Positions 36,612 to 45,469 of a stretch of DNA of 64,000 bases are shown in pieces. Made by a program: the position numbers and the translations under genes. Each line of letters opens with the position of its first letter. Position 1 is the first letter of the stretch. Origin of the DNA: Planctomycetaceae bacterium (lineage in GTDB: Bacteria; Planctomycetota; Planctomycetia; Planctomycetales; Planctomycetaceae); contig JAKFWA010000012.1 in assembly GCA_021732995.1 (NCBI GenBank), positions 62,001 through 126,000 on the forward strand, given 5' to 3'. The notes under the pieces are model-generated. The model was given only the letters and a program-made list of their open reading frames with translations, searched no databases and was not told the DNA's origin.

Positions 36612-36636
36612 AATCACCACCTAGATAGTGGGTATT
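36612..36636. promoter_or_regulatory. Imperfect inverted repeat, possible regulator operator
   Basis: AATCACCAC (36612-36620) and GTGGGTATT (36628-36636) are inverted with 7 of 9 matches around CTAGATA. It lies just upstream of the first sulfate-binding protein gene and after the Rrf2 terminator. The layout fits a dimeric winged-helix protein; binding is inferred. Confidence 0.4.
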
Positions 36637-36648
36637 TCGGGGGATGCG

Positions 36649-37710
36649 ATGGCTGGTTTGAAGGGATTTGGGGTTTGCTCGTTGGCAGTGCTGCTCGTGT
36701 CCTTGGTTGGCTGTGGGGCGGAGTCCCCTGCTGGCAAACCGGAAGCGGGTCGCGCGCCGGCTTCAGCGGGTGCGAAGAACTACGAGCTCTTGAACGTCTC
36801 TTACGACCCGACTCGCGAACTCTGGAAGGATCTCAATGGTGCCTTCGCCGCGCAGTACCAAAAGGATTCGGGCAACACGGTCGAGATCAAGCAGTCGCAT
36901 GGTGGTTCGTCGAGCCAGGCTCGGGCGGTGATTGATGGCTTGGAAGCAGACGTTGTGACCTTGGCGATGTGGCAGGATACGGAGGCCATCAGCAAGAAGG
37001 GGCTCATCAAGGAAGGTTGGGAAGAGCGGCTGCCGAATCGATCGCTGCCCTACTCGTCAACGATCGTCTTCGTCGTCCGCAAAGGAAACCCCAAGGGAAT
37101 CAAGGAGTGGACTGACCTGGTTAAGGCGGATGTGCAGGTTATTACTCCGAATCCCAAAACCTCAGGTAATGGCAAGTTGAGCTTTCTTGCTGCCTGGGGT
37201 TCCGTCGTGCTGAACGGTGGCAGCGAGGATGATGCGCAGGCCTTCGTCAAGAAGCTCTACCTGAATGTGCCGGTGCTGGATACGGGAGCTCGCGGATCAA
37301 CCACTACGTTTGCTCAAAAGGGAATCGGCGACGTGCACCTCGGGTGGGAGAACGAAGCCCGTCTGGAAGTTAAAGAAGCCAATGGTGATTTGGAAATTGT
37401 ATACCCCAAGCAAAGCATCTTGGCTGAGCCACACATCGCTGTTGTGGATGGCAATGTAGATCGCAAGGGCACGCGAGAAGCTTCTGAGTCCTATTTGAAG
37501 TTTCTCTATACCGACGCGGGTCAGGAAATCATTGCCAAGCACTTTTACCGCCCTGCGGACGAAGCGATTTTGAAGAAGCACGCCGAAGCGTTTCCGCAAA
37601 TTGACTTGTTCCCGATTACCAAAATTGCCGCCGGCTGGGACGAAGCTCAGAAGAAGTTCTTCGCTGAAGGCGCGTTGTTCGATGCCATCTATCAGCCGAG
37701 TGGCAAGTAA
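36649..37710 (+). CDS. Sulfate ABC transporter substrate-binding lipoprotein
   Basis: The ATG at 36649 (GGGGGA just upstream) gives a 353-residue lipoprotein with lipobox LVGC, acylated at Cys22. The sulfate-binding signature is present: LLNVSYDPTRELWKDLNGAF, IKQSHGGSSSQARAVIDGLE, ADVVTLAMWQDT, VITPNPKTSGNGK. It would capture sulfate or thiosulfate in the periplasm for the CysTWA importer. It is separated from the permease genes by two unrelated genes. A paralogue is encoded at 42801-43883. Confidence 0.93.
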   Translation: MAGLKGFGVCSLAVLLVSLVGCGAESPAGKPEAGRAPASAGAKNYELLNVSYDPTRELWKDLNGAFAAQYQKDSGNTVEIKQSHGGSSSQARAVIDGLEADVVTLAMWQDTEAISKKGLIKEGWEERLPNRSLPYSSTIVFVVRKGNPKGIKEWTDLVKADVQVITPNPKTSGNGKLSFLAAWGSVVLNGGSEDDAQAFVKKLYLNVPVLDTGARGSTTTFAQKGIGDVHLGWENEARLEVKEANGDLEIVYPKQSILAEPHIAVVDGNVDRKGTREASESYLKFLYTDAGQEIIAKHFYRPADEAILKKHAEAFPQIDLFPITKIAAGWDEAQKKFFAEGALFDAIYQPSGK

Positions 37711-39657
37711 ATGATTTCTGCGTATTCATCCCTGTCTGGCAAGGATCGCCGGACGCTTCCGAAGTCCAAGATCATGGTGTCGCCGTTGTCACATGCTAAT
37801 CGATCCTTCGGACGCTCGTCGCGCGCAGAGGGATTTGCTGGATCGGCAAATCCTGAGGGCTCCAGCAATGGTGTCTGGTGGGACGATGTTCTTGGCCAGG
37901 CGGAGCTGGCGAGAGATGAACTTGATACTGCTGCCGAAGGTGATATCAAGGCCGAATCAGATGTCAGCCCGGCTATCGAACCGTCCGTGCGTCCTCTGAG
38001 TGTTGAAGATGAATTGTTAGCTGATCTTGATGAGGCCTTGGGCGCCGATTGTCCTGGACCAGCAGTGCAATCGGAACTCGAATCCAACGCCGATGATACG
38101 GCTTCCGATGGTGGTTCTGCTCTCGGGCCGACGGGTACTGAGGCCGCGGCGAATGTGTCGGTCTTGGATATTGTCTCCGAAGACCAACTTTTATTGGATG
38201 CAACGCCGGTTCATTGCGCATCTGAAGCCGCTCTTGAATTCATTCCGGGCAACACGGATGTTGCAAAATCCACTGAGCCCCTTGAGGTTCCCGAGACATC
38301 TGGGCTGAGTGGGCTTGGCGCGCCGGCACCGGTTGTTTCACAACCGGTCGCCGGTGCGCCATCGCGCGAACCGCAACCAGTAGCTGCTCCATTTGCGGGA
38401 CCAGTTGTATTACCTTTCGCGCCTCCGTTCGTCGGTCAGGGGGGGCTACCTTTTGTGCCAGTCCCGCCTCCTCCGCCTGTAGCGTCAATTGAAGCTGCAG
38501 ATATAAGTCTAAGAAATCAGTTAATCGCCTTGTTATCCAGCGCTGGTATGCCCGCGCTGCGAAACGTTGATGTGTTTGTAGAACGCGGTGTGATTTCGAT
38601 TCGAGCAGTGGTTTCGAATCCGGTGCTCTTTCCGGCACCGAGAACGTCTACATTCGCTCCTGCGCCTTTTCCAATTCCGACTTCGGCCGGACTGCCCGTA
38701 CCTGCGCCAGTTCTTCATCCTGCGGCATTTGGTCCGCCTCCTGGATGGGTGGTGCCTGGTATGCCGGGGCTGGCCCCTATGCCGGCGCCCATTGTTGCTC
38801 AGGCGAGTGCCGACCAGGCCGCCGCAAAACCTCAGCCTCCACAGAATGAAATCCCTGTCCATCTACCTGACCCCTCGCTTTACCAGAGGGGCGACGGATC
38901 TGATGAAATCAGTCCTGCGAGTTTGGATGGTAATACAAATCTGGATCTGTCCGCGGAAACTGATGAGGCAATTCGGGACCGTATTGTTGCGAGTCTAGTT
39001 GCTACCAGTATTCCTGCGTTGTCCGAACTTCAAGTGACCGTTGAGGGTCAGTCAGTGACGCTGGAAGGTGTCGTTACCAGTCAGTACGAGCGTCAGATGG
39101 TACTGCAAATGGTGAAACGCGAGTGCGACGCCTGGCACGTTCGAAATGGTATTAATGTTGTTCCTCCCAGAGCGATTCGTTTCTCAATTACGGAATTCGC
39201 GAAGGATCTCTGGTCTGCTTATCGTGTTGAATTGTCTGTAATTGCCTGCTTGCTAATTGCCATTCTTAGTGTTATTGTGCCGTGGCCCAAATGGGCCCCC
39301 GCGACGACCTATCAGGTTGCTGTGTCAGCGACGCTTGGTCAAGAACCGATGACAGGGGCCGTGATATCCCTGCACCCGGATGGCTGGTCGTTGCCGGATG
39401 AGGCAGTTCCGACCGGTCGAGTTGGCGCCGATGGAAAAGTAGTATTTACAACATTCGCAGATCGCGATGGTGTCCCCGCTGGCGAATATAGTGTGACGGC
39501 GAGCTGGAATAAGCTCGTGACACTGCCTGGCGGAGATTCGGTCAGAGGGCCGAATGTTGTGCCTGCCGTTTACGGTGATCCTGCAACTTCGCCGTTAAAG
39601 ATAAAAATCGAAAGTAGCACCAAGGAACTGCCGCCGCTGGAGTTTCCTAAGAAGTGA
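37711..39657 (+). CDS. BON-domain membrane protein with Pro/Ala-rich cytoplasmic region
   Basis: The ATG abuts the preceding stop codon. The 648-residue chain starts with about 200 acidic, probably disordered residues. A first BON-like domain lies at about 264-306 (NQLIALLSSAGMPALRNVDV), between two Pro/Ala-rich spacers. A second, fuller BON domain is at about 421-484 (IRDRIVASLVATSIPALSEL, then VTLEGVVTSQYERQMV). One membrane helix (506-526, VELSVIACLLIAILSVIVPW) precedes a periplasmic beta domain (GAVISLHPDGWSLP, then GEYSVTASWNK) of the kind found in small planctomycete lipoproteins. BON domains bind lipids or proteins. Its place inside a sulfate operon is unexplained. I do not recognise the full architecture. 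Confidence 0.75.
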   Translation: MISAYSSLSGKDRRTLPKSKIMVSPLSHANRSFGRSSRAEGFAGSANPEGSSNGVWWDDVLGQAELARDELDTAAEGDIKAESDVSPAIEPSVRPLSVEDELLADLDEALGADCPGPAVQSELESNADDTASDGGSALGPTGTEAAANVSVLDIVSEDQLLLDATPVHCASEAALEFIPGNTDVAKSTEPLEVPETSGLSGLGAPAPVVSQPVAGAPSREPQPVAAPFAGPVVLPFAPPFVGQGGLPFVPVPPPPPVASIEAADISLRNQLIALLSSAGMPALRNVDVFVERGVISIRAVVSNPVLFPAPRTSTFAPAPFPIPTSAGLPVPAPVLHPAAFGPPPGWVVPGMPGLAPMPAPIVAQASADQAAAKPQPPQNEIPVHLPDPSLYQRGDGSDEISPASLDGNTNLDLSAETDEAIRDRIVASLVATSIPALSELQVTVEGQSVTLEGVVTSQYERQMVLQMVKRECDAWHVRNGINVVPPRAIRFSITEFAKDLWSAYRVELSVIACLLIAILSVIVPWPKWAPATTYQVAVSATLGQEPMTGAVISLHPDGWSLPDEAVPTGRVGADGKVVFTTFADRDGVPAGEYSVTASWNKLVTLPGGDSVRGPNVVPAVYGDPATSPLKIKIESSTKELPPLEFPKK

Positions 39658-39777
39658 TGAGCCTTGGCGCGGAGTTGGTGAACTGAGTGTAGTCGGCGGG
39701 ATAAGAATTCGCCTGCCCTAATATTATGCCATGTTGCGTCTCATGGTGAGTTGTTAACTTTTCGAAAGGGATCTGTG

Positions 39778-40899
39778 ATGCAAGTGTTTCGTTCGCCTCG
39801 TTTGCAGGCAAAGTCGTCTCGTGAAGGATTCACGTTGATTGAACTGCTGGTTGTGATTGCAATTATCGCCGTGTTGGCTGGCTTGTTGCTGCCAGCGGTG
39901 CAGTCGGCTCGCGAGTCGGCCCGCCGCGCTCAGTGCATCAACAATCAGAAGCAGATCGGCATCGCGATCCACTCTTTCCACGATTCAAAGGGGCATCTGC
40001 CGAGCAGCGTCCGCCCTGGAGCCACTTCCACCGTGCGTGAAGGTGTCTTTGTTCGACTGCTGCCATATCTCGATCAGAAGTCGCTTTACGACCAGTACGA
40101 CAATTCAGTGACTTGGAGTGCGGCGGTGAATCTCCCCATCAGCAGCACCCGTATCAAGACCTACGAGTGCCCGAGTTCGCCGAAGCAGGGTAACCAGTTT
40201 GACCACGCTCCTGACCTTAACGGCACGGCCGCGGGGTCTTACAGCGGGGCCACGAACTGGGAGGGGATTGTGGCCGTGGGTGACTATGGTGCGTCTCTGG
40301 GTGTTGACAATCGTCTCACCGATACCACGTATGTCACTAACAAGGTGATCGCGAGTGATACCGCGACTTCGGGCGGCACTGCCGGTGGCGTGAACACATT
40401 GACCAATGGATTGCTGCCCAAGAACTCAAAGATCAACTTCTCGGAAGTGACCGATGGTTTGACGAACACGATTGCTATTCTGGAGTCTGCTGGGCGGCCG
40501 TTCGTCTGGCGTCGTGGAGTTCGCGTCAGTGAGGATCTCAAGACCGATCACGTCAATGGTGGCGGTTGGGTTCGTCCGGCAAGTGATATTCTGTTTGCCG
40601 GATCGACCAAGGACGGCGTGACGATTCCTGCCACGACCTACGCGACAGCTTCAGTGGGTAAGACTAACGGCTTTAACCACGCTGGCGAGGCTTATACAAC
40701 TCCCGGTAACGGCTACACGGTTTCCGGCTACGGAACCGAGGGTTCAAGCCAGCCTTATGGTTTCCACAACGGCGGATTCACAGTGCTTCTCGGTGATGGG
40801 TCCTCACGCTTTATCTCCGAAGATATTGCGTTCAACGTGTTTGCTGCGTTGATTACTCGCGCTGATGCTGGCAAAGAAGTCAAGATCGGCGACTACTAA
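39778..40899 (+). CDS. DUF1559 pilin-like protein (first copy)
   Basis: The ATG at 39778 has GAAAGGG upstream. The N terminus carries the type IV prepilin methylation motif [20 protein letters not shown] and the [17 protein letters not shown] helix, then a DUF1559 beta body ([37 protein letters not shown]). The 373-residue protein would be processed by a prepilin peptidase and form a pseudopilin-like surface protein. DUF1559 families are greatly expanded in planctomycetes. It lies 51 bp before the cysT permease gene. Confidence 0.92.
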   Translation: MQVFRSPRLQAKSSREGFTLIELLVVIAIIAVLAGLLLPAVQSARESARRAQCINNQKQIGIAIHSFHDSKGHLPSSVRPGATSTVREGVFVRLLPYLDQKSLYDQYDNSVTWSAAVNLPISSTRIKTYECPSSPKQGNQFDHAPDLNGTAAGSYSGATNWEGIVAVGDYGASLGVDNRLTDTTYVTNKVIASDTATSGGTAGGVNTLTNGLLPKNSKINFSEVTDGLTNTIAILESAGRPFVWRRGVRVSEDLKTDHVNGGGWVRPASDILFAGSTKDGVTIPATTYATASVGKTNGFNHAGEAYTTPGNGYTVSGYGTEGSSQPYGFHNGGFTVLLGDGSSRFISEDIAFNVFAALITRADAGKEVKIGDY

Positions 40900-40950
40900 G
40901 CTGTTGTGTTCCTCTTTTCCGATCGCTGACCCGTCCACGGGAGGCTGTTA

Positions 40951-41778
40951 ATGTCACGACGAAAGTCACTGTCTGTGTTACCCGGTTTTCGACTGAGCTT
41001 GAGCTATACAATCACATGGCTAGCTCTCTTACTCCTGCTGCCGCTGGCGGCCTGCTTGATGAAAGCCGGTTCGCTGAGCGGCGAGGAGTTCTGGAAAGCT
41101 GTTTGGACTGAACGAACTCGAGCAGCGTATCTGTTGACCTTCGGGGTCTCACTGGCTGCCGCTGTCATTGATACGCTGCTGGGGTTGCTTCTCGCCTGGG
41201 TGCTCGTGCGGTACGAGTTCTACGGGCGGCGTTTGATGGATTCTCTGATTGACCTGCCATTTGCATTGCCTACCGCCGTTGCTGGTCTGGTGTATTCAAA
41301 TCTGTATGTGAAAAATGGTTGGCTGGGTCAGTTTTTGGTGCCGCTGGGCATTCAAGGCGCTTACAGCCGGCTGGCAATTGTCTTGGTGTTATCGTTTATC
41401 GGCCTCCCCTTCGTTGTCCGCACCGTACAGCCTGTACTGGAAACAATTGATGCGGACATCGAAGAGGCGGCCGCTTGTCTAGGCGCGACTCGCTGGCAGA
41501 CGTTTTATCGAGTGATCCTACCCGCACTTTATCCGGCACTACTTACTGGTTTCACGCTGACGTTCGCCCGTGCGCTGGGTGAATATGGCTCGGTGGTCTT
41601 CGTATCCGGCAATATGCCATTCAAGACGGAGATTGCACCGGTGTTGATCGTCGCTCGGCTGGAGGAATTTGCTTATGCGGAAGCTACGGCGATTGCTGTG
41701 GTACTGCTGGCGATTTCGTTCGTGTTGTTAGGCGTGATCAATTTTCTGGAACGCTGGAATCAGCAACGCAGTACGTAA
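40951..41778 (+). CDS. cysT: Sulfate ABC transporter permease CysT
   Basis: The 275-residue protein has about six membrane helices and the CysT pattern LLLGLLLAWVLVRYEFYGRR-like coupling region, LPFALPTAVAGLVYSNLY and the EAA loop EEAAACLGATRWQTFYRVIL, ending near LGEYGSVVFVSGNMP. It forms the transmembrane channel with CysW. A ribosome binding site GGGAGG lies 6 nt before the ATG and overlaps a small CCCG/CGGG hairpin. Confidence 0.93.
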   Translation: MSRRKSLSVLPGFRLSLSYTITWLALLLLLPLAACLMKAGSLSGEEFWKAVWTERTRAAYLLTFGVSLAAAVIDTLLGLLLAWVLVRYEFYGRRLMDSLIDLPFALPTAVAGLVYSNLYVKNGWLGQFLVPLGIQGAYSRLAIVLVLSFIGLPFVVRTVQPVLETIDADIEEAAACLGATRWQTFYRVILPALYPALLTGFTLTFARALGEYGSVVFVSGNMPFKTEIAPVLIVARLEEFAYAEATAIAVVLLAISFVLLGVINFLERWNQQRST

Positions 41779-41856
41779 CGGTTCTGCTCCGGTTTTCACG
41801 TAGTGCTGTAGCTCGCCTGTATTGCTGATAAAAGTCGATCGTTGGGAATTGCTGAT

Positions 41857-42750
41857 ATGATGCCACAGAAGTCAACTGTCGCCAGTTCAACCGCCAGGCA
41901 TGCAGCCAGTCGCGAGGATCCCGTCTGGGTGCGAGTTCTGTTGATCGGGCTGGCGTTTCTGGTGATTGGAGTGCTGATTGTTATTCCGGTTGCGAACGTG
42001 TTCTATCAGGCATTCCGCGGCGGAGCGGGCGTTTACTGGAAGAATCTGGTATCGGATCCGGACACTCGGCATTCGATCTTCCTGACGCTGACGGTGGCTC
42101 CAGTGGCTGTCGCCTTGAATGTCGTGTTTGGAGTTGCCGCGGCGTGGCTGATTACGCGTTTCAAATTTCCGGGACGTACATTTCTCACAACGTTACTGGA
42201 TCTGCCATTTGCAATTTCACCGGTGGTGGCCGGCTTGATGTTTATGTTGATGTTCGGTCTGCAGGGGTACATGGGGCCGTGGCTTAGAGATCATGGAATC
42301 AAGATCGTATTTGCATATCCAGGACTCGTGCTTGTGACGGCGTTTGTGACGATGCCTTTCATTGCCCGGGAGCTGATTCCCGTAATGGACGCGATTGGTT
42401 CTGATGAGGAGATCGCGGCTGTAAGTCTGGGGGCTAATGGCTGGCAGACGTTCTGGCGAATTACAATTCCCAACATCAAATGGGGTTTGCTGTACGGTGT
42501 GATTCTTTGCAATGCGCGAGCGATGGGTGAATTTGGAGCAGTGCATGTTGTGTCGGGGCATATCAGCGGTCAGACCGACACGATGCCGTTGCGCGTCGAG
42601 AAGCTGTTTCAGGAATATAACAATCCCGGTTCGTTTGCTGTGGCTTCGGTGCTGACCGCGCTCGCGATTGTGACACTGTTTTTGAAAATCTGGCTGGAGC
42701 ATAAGACGTCGCACGAGTTGGCCGAGGCTCGCGATGTTGGTGTGACTTGA
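41857..42750 (+). CDS. cysW: Sulfate ABC transporter permease CysW
   Basis: The 297-residue protein (ATG at 41857; TTG at 41842 is a less likely start) has six or seven membrane helices, with LDLPFAISPVVAGLMFMLMF, the EAA loop AVSLGANGWQTFWRITIPN and MGEFGAVHVVSGHISG typical of CysW. It pairs with CysT to make the sulfate channel. It is followed 50 bp later by a second substrate-binding protein gene. Confidence 0.93.
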   Translation: MMPQKSTVASSTARHAASREDPVWVRVLLIGLAFLVIGVLIVIPVANVFYQAFRGGAGVYWKNLVSDPDTRHSIFLTLTVAPVAVALNVVFGVAAAWLITRFKFPGRTFLTTLLDLPFAISPVVAGLMFMLMFGLQGYMGPWLRDHGIKIVFAYPGLVLVTAFVTMPFIARELIPVMDAIGSDEEIAAVSLGANGWQTFWRITIPNIKWGLLYGVILCNARAMGEFGAVHVVSGHISGQTDTMPLRVEKLFQEYNNPGSFAVASVLTALAIVTLFLKIWLEHKTSHELAEARDVGVT

Positions 42751-42800
42751 TCGCCGGAAGGCGTTTGATTTGTTTCCCTTGTCCCAAATAAGTGATTGTG

Positions 42801-43883
42801 ATGAGCCGGAGAAGCTTGCAGAACATCGCGATTGTGTTGCTGATTGCCGTCGTCTGGCCGGTGGCCCGGCAGATCCAGCAGCGTTTTGCGAATGAGTCCG
42901 CGCCGGAGGCAGTCGAGTCGCGAACTGTTGTCCGGGAGGTGGCTCTGCTTAACGTGTCTTACGATCCCACGCGAGAACTGTGGCAGGCTGTTAATGCTAA
43001 GTTCGTCACGAAGTACGAGTCTGAGACGGGCGTCAAGTTGACGATCAAGCAATCTCACGCAGCATCCGGAAGTCAGGCTCGAGCGATTGCGGACGGACTG
43101 GAAGCCGATGTGGCGACGCTGTCGTTGTGGCCTGATCTGGATCTGCTGCGTAAGAAGGCGTTGATTAAGGCCGGCTGGGAGGATGAGTTTCCAAACGGTT
43201 CAGTGCCGTATTTTTCTACGGTGGTGTTTGTGGTGCGGAAAGGGAATCCTAAGGGAATTCATGACTGGGCGGATCTCGGCAAGCCCGACACCAGTATTAT
43301 CACTCCAAGCCCGAAGACATCGGGAAACGGTCGACTCGCATTGCTGGGAGCTTGGGGGAGTGTCGTGCTGCAAGGCGGTTCTGAGGAAAACGCCCGCGAG
43401 TTTGTAACGCGCATCTACCGCAATGTGCCCGTGCTGGATACCGGGGCTCGTGGGGCGACGGTCACGTTCTCGCAGAAGGGAATTGGCGACGTGCATCTTG
43501 CTGTGGAGAGTGAGGCTCGGCTGGAAGTTCGCGAGTCGAACGGCGAACTGGAGCTGGTCTATCCGACGAAAAGCATTCGGCACGATCCTCCCGTTGCGAT
43601 TGTCGACGCTGTCGTCGAGCGTCGAGGAACACAGGATGTTGCTAAGAGTTACCTCGACTACCTGTATACTCCTGAGGGGCAAGTCGTAATCGCTGAACAC
43701 GACTTTCGACCGCTTGATGCTGAGGTGCTGACTAAGTTTGCGGATCGCTTCCCGAAAGTGGAGCTGTTCACTGTTGAAGATATTGGCCCGAATTGGGATG
43801 CCGTGCAGAAGAAATTCTTTGCGGAAGGCGCGTTGTTCGATTCGATCTATCAGGAAATTCATCGTTCCGACTCAGCGAAATGA
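42801..43883 (+). CDS. Second sulfate-binding protein, membrane-anchored
   Basis: This 360-residue paralogue of the lipoprotein at 36649 keeps the same signatures (LLNVSYDPTRELWQAVN, IKQSHAASGSQARAIADGLE, ITPSPKTSGNGR) but has no lipobox: its N terminus (LQNIAIVLLIAVVWPVARQI) looks like an uncleaved membrane anchor or simple signal peptide. ATG 42801 is chosen over GTG codons at 42792 and 42798. It lies between cysW and cysA and is probably the dedicated partner of this importer, while the first copy may differ in affinity or in choice of oxyanion. Confidence 0.92.
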   Translation: MSRRSLQNIAIVLLIAVVWPVARQIQQRFANESAPEAVESRTVVREVALLNVSYDPTRELWQAVNAKFVTKYESETGVKLTIKQSHAASGSQARAIADGLEADVATLSLWPDLDLLRKKALIKAGWEDEFPNGSVPYFSTVVFVVRKGNPKGIHDWADLGKPDTSIITPSPKTSGNGRLALLGAWGSVVLQGGSEENAREFVTRIYRNVPVLDTGARGATVTFSQKGIGDVHLAVESEARLEVRESNGELELVYPTKSIRHDPPVAIVDAVVERRGTQDVAKSYLDYLYTPEGQVVIAEHDFRPLDAEVLTKFADRFPKVELFTVEDIGPNWDAVQKKFFAEGALFDSIYQEIHRSDSAK

Positions 43884-43942
43884 GTCTTGAGCGACGGAGC
43901 TGGGATGCTCTGTCAGAGAGAATTTGAAATAGGAAAACTGTT

Positions 43943-45001
43943 ATGAGTATTTCCGTCAAAGGTATCACGAAGCACTTCGGCAAGTTCACCGCGCTGGATA
44001 ACGTGAGCCTTGAAGTTCCGAATGGCCAATTGACTGCGCTGCTGGGACCATCCGGTTCAGGCAAAACCACTCTGCTGCGGATTATTGCTGGGTTGGAAAC
44101 GCCTGATGATGGCACGGTGATGAGCTACGATCAGGACGTGACTGGTAGCTCACCGCAGGATCGCCAGGTGGGCTTTGTGTTTCAGCACTATGCCCTCTTT
44201 CGTCATATGTCTGTGTTCGACAATGTGGCCTTCGGCATGCAGGTACGAAAGAAGCCGAAGGACGAGGTTCGTGACCGAGTGATGGAGTTGTTGCGACTTG
44301 TTCGCCTGGAAGGTCTGGAACGCCGCTTTCCGTCCCAACTTTCCGGTGGTCAGCGGCAACGTGTGGCGCTGGCTCGCGCGCTGGCTGTGCAACCCAAAGT
44401 TCTGTTGCTTGATGAGCCGTTTGGAGCATTAGATGCGAAGGTGCGGCAGGAACTGCGGCAGTGGCTACGTCGGCTACACGACGAAATTCATCTCACCAGC
44501 GTGTTTGTGACCCATGATCAGGAAGAGGCGTTTGAAGTAGCGGATCAGGTCGTCGTGATGCGCGGTGGTCAGATTGAGCAGGCGGGTACTCCGCAGCAGG
44601 TCTTCGAGCACCCGGCGAATCCATTCGTGATGGACTTCCTGGGTCAGGTGAATGTGTTTCACGGCCGCGTGGAAGACGGTCGCGCCGTTGTCGGCGGTCT
44701 TGAGTTCGCCTACCCGGATTATACAGGTGTTGAATCTCGCAACGCGTCGGTTTATGTGCGTCCGCACGAGCTGGATCTCGACAATGTTCCGTTTGCGACA
44801 ACTCATTTGCGGGCTCGAATTCTGCATATCAACCCGATGGGCTCGATGGCACGCGTGCAATTGCAGGCTGAAGAGCTGGATTTCCTGCTGCATGTCGATG
44901 TGAGCCACGAGCGGTGCCGCGAGTTAATGCTGGCTCCGGAGAGCAAAGTCTATGTGGCGCCAAAACGGCTGAGAGTTTTCATTCCCGATTTTTCAATCTA
45001 G
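43943..45001 (+). CDS. cysA: Sulfate ABC transporter ATPase CysA
   Basis: The 352-residue ATPase has Walker [10 protein letters not shown], signature [16 protein letters not shown], Walker [16 protein letters not shown] and the His switch FVTHDQEEA. The C-terminal TOBE-type domain ([20 protein letters not shown]) is where CysA proteins are regulated. It powers sulfate or thiosulfate import through CysT-CysW. It follows the second binding protein by 59 bp and is followed by yezD. Confidence 0.95.
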   Translation: MSISVKGITKHFGKFTALDNVSLEVPNGQLTALLGPSGSGKTTLLRIIAGLETPDDGTVMSYDQDVTGSSPQDRQVGFVFQHYALFRHMSVFDNVAFGMQVRKKPKDEVRDRVMELLRLVRLEGLERRFPSQLSGGQRQRVALARALAVQPKVLLLDEPFGALDAKVRQELRQWLRRLHDEIHLTSVFVTHDQEEAFEVADQVVVMRGGQIEQAGTPQQVFEHPANPFVMDFLGQVNVFHGRVEDGRAVVGGLEFAYPDYTGVESRNASVYVRPHELDLDNVPFATTHLRARILHINPMGSMARVQLQAEELDFLLHVDVSHERCRELMLAPESKVYVAPKRLRVFIPDFSI

Positions 45002-45060
45002 AGAGCCGTGGTTGGTGCGCGGGCCGATCGTGGCGCACCCTGCACTGCCCTTGAGGAACC

Positions 45061-45312
45061 ATGTCTGTCGCTTCCCTGCAATCAATTCCTTCGTTTGTTC
45101 GCGTTAGTAAGAGGCCCAAGATGCCCGAGACACAAGAAAAACAAAACAGCGGAGCAGGTTCATTGCTCGCGTCGCAGTCCGAATCACTCAGTGTCATTCA
45201 AGATGCACTGAAAGGACTGCAATACGGCCAGGTCACTGTCGTGGTACAGGACGGCATCGTGGTGCAGGTCGAACGGACAGAGAAGCATCGGCTGCACGCT
45301 CGTCGCAGTTAA
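45061..45312 (+). CDS. YezD-family small protein
   Basis: The 83-residue protein contains the YezD/DUF2292 core: SVIQDALKGLQYGQVTVVVQ followed by DGIVVQVERTEKHRL. The ATG at 45061 has GAGG 5 nt upstream, while a later ATG at 45121 gives a shorter form. YezD proteins occur next to sulfur assimilation genes in many bacteria; their role is not established. Here it joins cysA to the cysK-cysE pair, which supports a part in sulfate or cysteine metabolism. Confidence 0.85.
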   Translation: MSVASLQSIPSFVRVSKRPKMPETQEKQNSGAGSLLASQSESLSVIQDALKGLQYGQVTVVVQDGIVVQVERTEKHRLHARRS

Positions 45313-45320
45313 GAATGCGG

Positions 45321-45420
45321 GCGGAACTGGAGATACGTTGTATCTCAGCGTCCGCTCCGCGTCGTTAGCGAATATGTAATACGCGCGATTGATACTGGCT
45401 CGCGGTACGCGTTGATTACC
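45321..45420 (+). promoter_or_regulatory. Two-hairpin leader upstream of cysK
   Basis: The first hairpin has outer stem GCGGA/TCCGC (45321-45325 with 45351-45355), a 4/4 internal loop, and inner stem GAGATAC/GTATCTC (45330-45336 with 45340-45346) closed by GTT. The second (45377-45420) pairs GTAAT and CGCG with CGCG and ATTAC across a small bulge. No T-run follows either, so they are not simple terminators. They could be a regulatory leader of cysK-cysE or an RNA-processing site. Confidence 0.5.
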
Positions 45421-45469
45421 ACCGCAGCTCGCGTGAGAAAACTCGGAATCCGCAGGAAAGGAGACTCGC

